From: Prorocentrum cordatum
Taxonomy: Eukaryota; Sar; Dinophyceae; Prorocentrales; Prorocentraceae
NCBI GenBank assembly: GCA_963575745.1
Contig: CAUYUJ010019370.1
Span: 194,161 to 258,160 of the forward strand
Direction: 5' to 3'
DNA: 64,000 bases
Shown: piece by piece, positions 46,357 through 55,037 of the stretch
Numbering within the stretch: the stretch's first letter is position 1
Layout of the letters: each line of letters begins with the position of its first letter
Notes under the pieces: model-generated
Databases searched by the model: none
Told to the model about the DNA's origin: nothing
Seen by the model: only the letters and a program-made list of their open reading frames with translations
Program-made: the position numbers and the translations under genes

Positions 46357-46569
46357 AAGGGGAAACAGAATTCATCGGAGCAGGAAGCTGGCATTGCTTT
46401 CGGCGGGCCCACCGGCTCGCGGCAGACTCGGGAAGAGACGCGCCCCATCGGGGCGCCCTCGCCCGGGGATCCCGCAGCCGCCGCGGCGCCCTCGCCTTCC
46501 ACCGCGCTGCGGTCTGCCAGAGGCCCGCTCAGGGGAACCCTGCGCCGAGCGCTCAGGACTCGGGCGAGG

Positions 46570-46717
46570 AGAACTATGCACATGCACCGATCCTGACAAC
46601 GCCCATCCTCGACCCAGGATCGGTCCATATACATTCCTGGCCAAGGTAAGAGGGCGTATGCACCGATTCTGGGCTCAGGGTTGGGCCTGGCCAGAATCGG
46701 TGTATGTGCATAGTTCT
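46570..46717. mobile_element. Small foldback element with alternating inverted motif
   Basis: Arms 46570-46595 (AGAACTATGCACATGCACCG...) and 46692-46717 are inverted with 24 of 26 matches. Two more copies of the TATGCACCGATTCTGG motif lie inside (about 46613 reverse, 46650 forward), so four copies alternate in orientation. No coding capacity. Confidence 0.7.
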
Positions 46718-47829
46718 CTTTCCTCTAAGGACCACCTCTGCCCAGAAGCGCCCTGCAGGCACCGTGCCCGCGCGAGCAGCAGCCTCCGCCGCAGCCGCCG
46801 CGGCCCGCACCGCTGCTCCCCTGCTCTCGGCGCGACCGCACGGCACCGGTGGGCGCGTGCGCCAGCAGCGTGCTGCCGCCTGGGGATCGCACCGCACGTG
46901 CCCGTCGGCTGTTTGCCCGGCGGGGCACGGCACGCGGCCCAGCCAGCAGTCCATCTTGCGAGCGTCGGGAGCGTCAGTCAGCACCCAGCGGGGGCATCCA
47001 CAAGCTGGGCCCTCCTGGTAGCGGCCGGGGCCCGGGGGCTCGCGAGGGCAGCCTGCCGCTTCGTAGCGTTGTGCGCCCCCAGCCCACCGTCGCGAGGCTG
47101 CAAGACGAACCCCCGACGTTGTCTACTCACCTGCGCTTTCGCTTAGGGCACGGCCTTTGCCTCACTTAGGAGCCATGGGCGCGCACGGTCGCCACCAGCA
47201 AACCTGCGGCAAGCTTGAGCCCAAACAGCTACGGAACATGGCTTTGCGAAAGACACGCGCACATCTCCCTCCAACGCCAAGTCGCACACGCCTATGGGCC
47301 ACGGCACAAACATGCACTCCGCTGGTGCACCCCTCCCTCTTATCTGCAAATGTGGGGATTAGGTAACTGATGGGAACGTTCAAGCACGAATGTGGACGGG
47401 GCCCTTCATCCATGCATGTGATCGGCAGGACATCATTTTGGCAGGATGTTTCAAGCGAAACGCTCGGCCTGGCCTGCGAACACGTCTGGTGTTGGGAGGG
47501 GCGTCTACCTGTAAGGAAGAGGGATTGAGGGAGGACCTTTCGAGGAGCTTCTGTTGGGAATGCGCGAACAACGATGTTGCACTGCGTTCGGGCGCCTGCA
47601 CTTCCCATCAGCACGGCAACGCCGCTGCAATCAGCAGTGGCCCTACGAGAAGGCTAAGCTTGCCACGACTATTGGCGAGAGGTTTTTCCACGCATCCGAT
47701 CACAAATCCCCCAGGCGTGCCGGCGGGCCAATTCTGCCCTGCTGTTGGGGGGGGGGGGGGCGCGGCGCAGCCAAGGGATGGAGGGAGGATTTGGGACGAC
47801 GAGGCCAGAGGCAAGGATGGGGGGGATGG
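46718..47829. other. No gene seen
   Basis: GC-rich unique sequence. A motif CAGGATGTTTCAAGCGAAAC near 47445 matches the tail motif of the composite elements (about 38605 and 51558). Confidence 0.55.
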
Positions 47830-47993
47830 GCATAGGGGGGGATGTATCGACCCCCAATCGCCCACTGAAGACTGATAGGGGCCCGATAGCCCCAGCCTGC
47901 TCAGGAAAGTGCGCATCTATCATCGGGGGCCCATCGCCGATCTGTCAGCGATGTGTCCACCGATGGCAGATCGATGCGTTCCCCTTCTGCCAG
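47830..47993 (+). repeat. Dispersed GATCGCCGAT-type repeat, copy 2
   Basis: Homologous to 2043-2210 along its length (GATGTATCGACCCCCAATCG..., CCATCGCCGATCTGTCAGCG...). Confidence 0.7.
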
Positions 47994-48639
47994 TCTCCCT
48001 CTCTCGCTGCCCCTCGCGAGGAGGGAGGACGATGGATGAGGAGGCGGGTTGTTTTTGTTGGGGGGGGGGCGGACGAGGCGGGAGGGCCCCGCGCCCCGCC
48101 CGAGAGGAGCAGAGGATCGCGAGGCTGGAGGGCGCCGACGGACCCGCGCAGGACGGCGCCCCCCTTCGCGCCCCCCCCCCCTGTCTTTCCGGGGAGCGGG
48201 ACTCAAGGGAGGAAAGACCACCCGGACCGGACAATTGGCGTTTGCTAAACGGCCCTCTGGGCGTTTACCAAACAGCCCTGCCCTGTTCGATTCCTTCTTT
48301 GGGCGCTTTTACCTAGCGACTTCTCGTGCCGGGTTGTTTTATTATGGGGGTGGATTTTTTGACCTCCATTGGCGATCCACACCCGATCGAGTCGTGACAC
48401 AAATCCCAGCGGGCGGTTCGCTGTCATGCGGTCGGCCTTCCGGGGGGGGGGGCCCGTGGCGGGCCCTGGGACGGTCAGAGATCGACTCGCGGGGGGAAGA
48501 GCCTGTCCCGCGCAAGGGGTCGAGACCTTGGGGGGGCGCACGTTGCGAGAAAAGCACGACGTCGTGTGTGTGTGTGTGGAGGATGGCGATGACTAGGGGG
48601 GGGGTATAGCATGGCCGGGGCCGTGATATCTCCCTGAAT
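47994..48639. other. No gene seen
   Basis: GC-rich, with several G runs; no motif recognised. Confidence 0.55.
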
Positions 48640-48722
48640 ATTATGGCCCCCTCTTCTTCTTCTTCTCCTCCTTCTTCTTCTCCTTCTCCTCCTCCTCCTC
48701 CTCCTCCTCCTCCTTCTTCTCC
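48640..48722. repeat. CTT/CTC triplet array
   Basis: (TTC)n and (CTC)n pyrimidine tract. Confidence 0.94.
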
Positions 48723-49969
48723 CAGCACCACCCCGGGTTCCCGCTCGTCCGCGCGCGTGCCTCGGAACACGATTTGCGACCCCCCCCTTCTCGGACGACG
48801 CGCCCGACTCCTCTCCAGGCTGACCCTTCCTGCTGCTGTTGCCGCTTCCTGGAGGGCCGTCCTGCCTGAAGGCAAAGCTGAGGATGAGGATGAGGCAAGT
48901 GGATGTTGCCAGACGGGGGCGAGCAGAGAGTGGCGGATCTGGGCACCCTTTCTGCCAAGGTGCCGATCCGCATTTGAGTCCGAGTCATCTCATTCGGGAC
49001 CGCATCGGGTAAGCTGCATCACGCAGTTCCTTCGGGGCAGAAGAGCCAACAGCCTGGGGGCGTAGGCTGTGCCATGAGGAGGGCATCCATGTTCCTCGAG
49101 GGGCAAGCAGTCGTTTTTGGCCTTGATGGAACACATCGATGAAGGCTACGTTCGCCCTTGTCTTCAACAAGAACATGCGTTCATGAAGGTCGGTGCTGTC
49201 CTCAGCGTGGGGCCAGTGATCCCGCAGAAGGCGGGATTCGCTTCCGGGCATCATTCCAAGGATAGCAAAAGGGAGCCCGCTTCCGACACCTCTCAGGTTG
49301 CAGGTCTCGGTTCCCGAGGTCTGGTGGCTAGCGCCGACAGCTTCAGAATCCCATGCATGCTTCTTCTCTCGGCGAGCACACGGCCGCCCCCCATCGTGCA
49401 AGTCGGCCCCTTCCTGCTGCGGCTCCTCCTGAGGGACCATCGGTCGACGACATTAACTGTTTGGGGACTCTAACTTCTTTCTGCGGCTCTGGGACGCTTC
49501 TCGTGGCCACGGCTGGGAGATTCCGACCGGAACGCAACTCTGCAGCGGCCCAGCGTGGGGGGAGATTTTGACACCGCGCATGGCGAGAAGGGGTCTGCTA
49601 CAGTCAAAGTGCTCCTATAAGAAACTTCCGGTCATGGGCGAAGCTTTCAGGCCTCATTTTCTACGAGGTGCATGAGGAGCGCAAGGGGAAGGCAGGCGTT
49701 CAAGTGCCCAGAATCGGCCAACATCGAACGACCCCTTTTCAAGCCGACCCTTCCTGCTGCTGCTGCCCCTCCTTCTGAGGGACGGAGATGGCTATATCCG
49801 ATCGAGGTAAGAGGCTCGAGGAAGCCTTGGGCGTTTTGTGGGTCTCTTCTGCGTCGTCGTGGCTGGATCATCCTCGAAGGTCTGGTCAGAACTCACTCCC
49901 GGAGAGGGTCCAGGGTAGGATTTTTGAGGAGGGGACGGGGGATCGACAGTAGCCACCGGAGACGACTTC
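48723..49969. other. No gene seen
   Basis: Unique sequence. A short duplicated word, AGGCTGACCCTTCCTGCTGC (about 48817) / AAGCCGACCCTTCCTGCTGC (about 49740), suggests another dispersed repeat. Confidence 0.5.
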
Positions 49970-50074
49970 GGCGAGCCACCGCCGCCCCCACGCCTTTCCA
50001 GAAAGGCCTATGTGACCAAACGTTAGGCTAGAGTTTCGCCAAGCTGTTGGACCATGCGTTCCCCCAGTCGTTGG
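49970..50074 (+). repeat. Composite element head, copy 2
   Basis: Aligned with 37827-37932: GGCGAGCCACCGCCGCCCCC, ATGTGACCAAACGTTAGG, GCCAAGCTGTTGGACCATG. Confidence 0.82.
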
Positions 50075-50164
50075 AGGAGGAGGGAGAGAACGGAGGATGG
50101 AGAAAAGAAGCAGCAGGAGGATGGAGAAAAAGGAGGACGGGAAGGATGAGGGTCAGGAAAGGAT

Positions 50165-50256
50165 CATGATGATCGTGATGATGATGCTGATTATGATGAT
50201 GATGCTGCTGCTGATGATGATGGTGATGGTGATGGTGATGATGGTGACGGTGATGG

Positions 50257-50287
<31 letters not shown>

Positions 50288-50565
50288 CATGATGATGATG
50301 CTGATGATGATGATGATGTGGATAATGATGATGATGCTGATGATGATGGTGATGTTGATGCTGATGCTGATGCTGATGCCGATGGTGATGGTGATGGTGA
50401 TGGTGATGGTGATGGTGATGGTGATGGTGATGATGGTGGTGGCGGTGATGATGATGATGATGCTGATGATGATGATGCTGATGCTGATGCTGATGCTGAT
50501 GATGCTGCTGATGATGATGATGATGATGGTGATGACGATGATGATGATGATGATGATGATGATGC

Positions 50566-50597
<32 letters not shown>

Positions 50598-50604
50598 GTG
50601 ATGG

Positions 50605-50655
<51 letters not shown>
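50165..50655. repeat. GAT triplet array
   Basis: About 490 bp of (GAT)n with GCT and GGT triplets. Confidence 0.97.
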
Positions 50656-50722
50656 GGAGGAGGAGGAGGAGGAGGAGGAGGAGGAGGAGGAGGAGGAGGA
50701 GAAGGAGGAGGAGGAGGAGGCG
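50656..50722. repeat. GGA triplet array
   Basis: (GGA)n of about 22 units directly after the GAT array. Confidence 0.97.
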
Positions 50723-50734
50723 CAGGATAGGAAG

Positions 50735-51245
50735 CCTCTTTGCGGCCTCTTGGAGTCTCCTGGAGGCCTCCTGAGAGCCTCACGAGGGCCTCTGTGGCTT
50801 CCTGAAGCCTCTTGGGGGTGTCTAGGGGCCTACTGGGCCTCTTGGCATTCGGAGGCCAACTTGGGGCCATCTTGGGGCCTTCTTTTGGCGCTTCAGGGCC
50901 GTCGTTGTGGGGTCGTCTTGGGCTCCTTTGGGGCCGTCTTTGGGGCTTCTTGGGCTGTTTGGGGGCCATCTGGGGGCCTTCTGGGGCCGTCTTGGAGGCC
51001 TCGGGGGCCGTTCTCGGTGTGAGAACGCGGAAACAGTTTGAAGCTCGAGGGACAGAAGCAGTGTATGGATCTTCTGGAGATTCTGTTGGAGCCCTCTCGG
51101 GGCGTCTTCTGGGCTTCTTGGGCCGTCTGGAGGGCATATTGGACCGTCTTTGAATCATCGTGGGCCGTCTTGGTGGCATCTTGGGCCCTCGTGGGACCAT
51201 CTTGGAAGCGCCTTGGGACCGTCTTGGAGGCCATCTTCCAATTTT
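50735..51245 (+). repeat. CTTGGGGGCC block (composite element body, copy 2)
   Basis: Same word set as 38055-38580. It is interrupted near 51010 by GAGAACGCGGAAACAGTTTG, at a position comparable to the interruption in the other copies. Tail motif AGGATGTGTCAAGCGAAAC at about 51558. Confidence 0.8.
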
Positions 51246-51639
51246 GCCGTCTTGAAGGGGCAGGAAAAGCGATGGGAGCCAGTTTTACGGATGCTTTCGA
51301 GTGGCTAACGGGTTGAGCCGAGACCCCATCAGATAGGTAACCTTTTTGAAGGGCCCAAGAAGGGTTAACCGCATTCCGATGATAATAAAGGGACCCCCCT
51401 TCAGTGTTTAGAGTTGATTATCGTCGCCCCATACAAAATTCAAATTGGGCGGCGAGCGCTGAGGCCGAACTTCATTATCACCTCGAAACGCTATGTTGAG
51501 ATAGCAACATCAAGCGATGTTGATATAGCAACATCAAGCGAAGCGATCACACTTTTTCAGGATGTGTCAAGCGAAACCAATAATTTTGGGAGGCAGACTC
51601 AAACGAAACGAGCAATGTTCTTATTATTCTTCTACTTTC
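51246..51639. other. No gene seen; short palindromic direct repeat
   Basis: ATAGCAACATCAAGCGA occurs at 51499 and again about 26 bp later. CAACATCAAGCGATGTTG is itself a hairpin. AT-richer than average. Confidence 0.6.
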
Positions 51640-52013
51640 CTCTTCTTCTTTTATATTTCTATCTGTCCTCACGCTCGCCTGAACTTTTTTATCCCTGGGG
51701 TTGATTATCCATGGAAAATGAAGCACATGAGCTACCCTACACGAGCACTTAAAAAAACAATTTTCATAAAGCGCTTGTAAATTAAAATTGATAGATTTGG
51801 AACTTTGGATTTTTCCTTTCTTCGTCCTCTTCTTATTCTCCTCTTATTCTTCTTTCTTATTGTTCTTATACTGTATTCTTCTTCTTTTACATTTCTCTCT
51901 GTCCCCACGCTCGCCTGAACTTTTTTATCTCTGGGGTTGATTATCCATGGAAATTGAGGCACATTAGCTACCCTACACGAGCACTTACAAAAAAACAATT
52001 TTCATGAAAGATA
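51640..52013 (+). repeat. 236-bp AT-rich tandem duplication
   Basis: CACGCTCGCCTGAACTTTTT, TGGGGTTGATTATCCATGG, then GCTACCCTACACGAGCACTT and AACAATTTTCAT are present in both halves with a 236-bp offset (51671 vs 51907). Confidence 0.9.
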
Positions 52014-52580
52014 AGCCATTGTTGAGGATATTTTTATGAAAACTAAACGCCAAGGATGTCTCAAAACGTGCTCGGCTTGGTCCCCTCTTGATCATCTCTT
52101 ACTTCGAGATTATGCTGAGGTCTGCTGGGCTACTTTTATTATCTCTCCCTGAACCCCGAACTTTATTATCCCCTAGTGTTTATTCTCACGGGCATGAGGT
52201 TAGTTAGAACTTGGCCCACCGCCCACTCCTTTGCAAGTAAAGAAGGCGGAAAGGAGGGTTGCTAGAGAGGAGGGGGCGGGAGGAGGAGCATGAGGACAGG
52301 GGAGACACCCCGAGGAGGAGGGCTCATTTGACCCCTCCGATTCGATTCGATCCGATGCCGATCGATTCCGATTCCCATTCGATTCGACCTCGGATTCCGA
52401 TTCAGATTTCGGCGTCTCCACGGAGACCTTGCTGGCCTGCCGATCTCTGCCGATCCGACTCCTCCCGGGCCTGGGGCGCCCGTCACCGCCGGTCCGATTC
52501 GCGTCGATCGCCGACCCGACTCGTCGATGCCATCCTGGGCTGGGAGGCGGGGCTCCCGGGAGGCGGGGCGTATCGGCAGG
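52014..52580. other. No gene seen
   Basis: AT-rich until about 52200, then GC-rich with GATTCCGATTC-like words at 52330-52420. Confidence 0.55.
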
Positions 52581-52714
52581 CCAGCCACAACTGGGGGAGC
52601 TGTGGTCCTTACCCCCCTGGGGGACCCATCGATTTCGACACGCCTCTCGAGAGATCGTCGAGGCGATGGGTTCCCCCAGGGGGGTAAGGACCACAGCTCC
52701 CCAGTTGTGGCTGG
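52581..52714. mobile_element. Near-perfect foldback element, about 51-bp arms
   Basis: Left arm 52581-52631 and right arm 52664-52714 are reverse complements apart from two single-base indels (CCAGCCACAACTGGGG... and its mirror). The 32-base loop holds the palindrome CTCTCGAGAG. No coding capacity. The high arm identity suggests recent origin or active correction. Confidence 0.85.
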
Positions 52715-52809
52715 TCGGATCGGGCATCGGCCCCCCCCCGCCCAGGACGCGGGGCCGCTGCAGAGCGGGAGCCGGCCGGCCGCCTCCGCCGACGGCGGGC
52801 CGGCGGTCC

Positions 52810-53045
52810 AGGCTTCCTCCTCCTCCTCCTCCTCCTCCTCCTCCTCCTCCTTCCCCCCCTCCTCCTCCACCACCTTTTCCTCCTCCTCCTCCTCCACCTC
52901 CTCCTCCACCTCCTCCTCCTCCTCCTTCACCTCCTCCTCCTGCTCCTCCTTCTCCACCACCTCCCCCTCCTCCTCCACCACCTTTCCTCCTCCTCCTCCA
53001 CCTCCTCCTCGTCCTCCTCCTCCTCCTCCTCCTCCTCCTCCTCCT
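52810..53045. repeat. CTC/CTCCAC triplet array
   Basis: (CTC)n with CAC and TTC interruptions. Confidence 0.96.
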
Positions 53046-53322
53046 CTCGCCACTGCCGCGCGCCATCGCCGCGTGCCGTCGCCGCGCCGGCCGCCGCCTG
53101 CCCAAAGCTCAGATCTTCGGAGGGGCTCGCATCTGCGGTCGGGCCCAGGCATCTGGCGTTGCGAGGAAAGCGAGGCGGAGGTGTTCCGTCGTTCGCAGCC
53201 TCTCGGGGTCCTTGCGGGGCCTCGGGACCGTTGAAAAACGGCTCGGGATGGAACACCGGTCCAGAGTGGTCGAGAGCTCGGGGGTCCGTGTTTCGCAGAA
53301 ATCGAGACGCCAGATGTCTGGG

Positions 53323-53550
53323 TACGGTCGGTATTTTTTGGATAGCGTGTCGCGGCGCCAGTCTGGCCCACCACGCTTGGGCGCGACACGCTATCCACGT
53401 CCCCAGTTTCAAGCGTCAACGTCCCGAGCTTTCCCGAGCTTCCCGCCCCGCGGAGCGGTGTGACACGCTAACCACTCGCAAAGCACAGCGTGTCGCCAGG
53501 GCCGCCGCCGCGACACGCTAAGCAAAAGTAAGCAAAAGGTCCCGACAGTA
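53323..53550 (+). mobile_element. GCGACACGCTA inverted-repeat element, copy 5
   Basis: TACGGTCGGTATTTTTTGGA..TAGCGTGTCGC at the left and GCGACACGCTAAGCAAAAG..GACAGTA at the right. A local duplication AAGCAAAAGTAAGCAAAAG lies at the right end. The interior is well conserved with the 16654 copy. Confidence 0.8.
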
Positions 53551-54096
53551 CACACCACGTCGTTGGGTTGGCCGGGGAGCCAGGAAGTTCGGCGAAGGGA
53601 TTCGGTTCACTCATAGACGCTCCAGCGTCCCACAGGTTGGGCAGCTGAGGCGTCTAGACACCGCTTCTTGGCCGACCCAATGGCGTTGTGTATACATCGA
53701 GGCCCTCCCAGATCTCCGCAGCCCCCAATGTTCCGATGAGCGTGACGCAGAAGCTCTTCGCTGTTTCTGGCCTCGGGAGGCGCTCGCCGGACCATGGGGC
53801 TGTCAAGACATGGCTCTCGATGAAGAGCCTGCCCTGGGGAAAAGGTCCAGACTGCCAGGGATCCCGTATTGACAAGAGTACGACAAGAGTTTGTTGAGTC
53901 CGATCCTGGGTCCGACAAGAGTCTGTTGAGTCCGATCCTTTTTTTCCCCCCGATTTCGGCTGCTTTGGCATGTCATCAGGCTCCAGTGACCACCAGGAGC
54001 GGATGCGCGGCGCAAAGCTACCTCCAGGGAAGGGGTCGGGAGTTCTGGGGCCGCAGATCGAACCGAACCCCTGTCGGAGGATGTCTCTGTCTCCGA
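53551..54096. other. No gene seen; dispersed fragments
   Basis: Contains GAAGAGCCTGCCCTGGGGAA, related to fragments near 14063, 18180 and 34942, and a tandem pair GTTGAGTCCGATCC at 53873-53940. Confidence 0.55.
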
Positions 54097-54200
54097 CGAC
54101 GACGACGACGACGACGATGACGGCGACGGCGACGACGGCGGCGACGTGGTCGTCGTCGCCAGTACCCGACGACGACGACGACGACGACGACGTCGTCGGA
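54097..54200. repeat. GAC triplet array with internal inversion
   Basis: (GAC)n, then GTGGTCGTCGTCG, then (GAC)n again. The array can fold on itself. Confidence 0.93.
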
Positions 54201-54384
54201 GGCGTCCCCAGACCTCGGACGTCATGAAACAATTCAGGACTGAGGCCTGTGCTAGCTCTTGGCGCGGGGGCCGTTTCTGGGCTCCGGGGCAGCCAGGCTT
54301 AGGGCCCCCCCGTGCTTGCGGTTCCCCTGTGGCATAGGAATTGTGGCCCCCCCCGCAGCAGGCGGCAGGACCTACATATTCCAG

Positions 54385-54420
<36 letters not shown>

Positions 54421-54510
54421 GCTTCTTCTATTCTCTGTGAGCAAGCTCCTGCTGTCTCCGCAGCTTCTCTGCCCAAGTGCCCCCCCGTCGGCCGCGCGTG
54501 CGGACGCCTT
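54201..54510. other. Upstream region of the retroelement; GT/AT run
   Basis: A (GT)n(AT)n run at 54384-54420 and a pyrimidine-AG stretch (CTGTCTCCGCAG) near 54465 precede the first ORF. No long terminal or split repeat was recognised, so the 5' end of the element is not defined. Confidence 0.5.
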
Positions 54511-55035
54511 ATGCAGGCGCTCGCACAAGCGGCTCTCGGAGGCGCTGGGGAGATCTTCTTCAGGGGGCTGCGGGCCGCGCTCTACGAGCGGCTCGTGTCC
54601 GCCCCCCTCTCTGTGCTTCAGGACCCAGGGCCTCCTGCACCGGCCTGGTCCATCCAGCAGGCGGACTCGTCCGAGGGTGAGGGGGCTTACTGTCCCCTCC
54701 CTTCGGCGGGTTCCGCCTGCCCCACCGTCTGCCTCGGGCTGGCGGTGGATCTGAGCGGCGGGGTCTCTCCCTGGCTGCTCAGCACGGTCGTCGCCCTCCT
54801 TTGGGTGACGGCCGCGTGCAGCGCCTGCGCAGGCTGCTGCTTCGGGCTGCTGGGCCCGCACGTGTGGCGGAGACTCAGGGCCTCCGTCTGGCCGCGCGGA
54901 GCGGTGCCTGCCTCCCTTGGGCAGGACCGCCGTGCGGCGCGAGCGCTGGCTTACGGGGTTCCGCCTCGGCCTCGAGCGCTCGAGCGGGCAGACGCCCAGC
55001 CTTCGGGGAGCAGCTCCCACGGCATCACCCATTGA
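54511..55035 (+). CDS. Retroelement ORF1: small protein with one membrane segment
   Basis: A 174-codon frame from the ATG at 54511. The same frame is open further upstream, but that part encodes the GT/AT run, so this later start is preferred. Residues around 90-115 include PWLLSTVVALLWVTAACSA and then CAGCCFGLL followed by an Arg-rich stretch, i.e. one hydrophobic segment with a basic flank, as expected for a single membrane helix. It ends in TGA at 55033-55035, and the next ORF's ATG uses the last base of that stop (TGATG). I do not recognise the family. The tight coupling to the Gag-like ORF suggests it belongs to the element, although chance openness in GC-rich DNA cannot be excluded. A membrane anchor for particles or replication complexes is a guess. 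Confidence 0.5.
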   Translation: MQALAQAALGGAGEIFFRGLRAALYERLVSAPLSVLQDPGPPAPAWSIQQADSSEGEGAYCPLPSAGSACPTVCLGLAVDLSGGVSPWLLSTVVALLWVTAACSACAGCCFGLLGPHVWRRLRASVWPRGAVPASLGQDRRAARALAYGVPPRPRALERADAQPSGSSSHGITH

Positions 55036-55037
55036 TG
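55033..55037 (+). promoter_or_regulatory. TGATG stop-start overlap
   Basis: The stop codon of ORF1 and the start codon of the Gag-like ORF share a base. In other eukaryotic retroelements and viruses this arrangement is used for termination-reinitiation. The use here is inferred. Confidence 0.55.

Noticed and set aside
54384-54470. Intron with GT start and CTCCGCAG end upstream of ORF1
   Set aside because: The GT lies in a GT/AT microsatellite and the AG in a generic pyrimidine stretch; no exon support.
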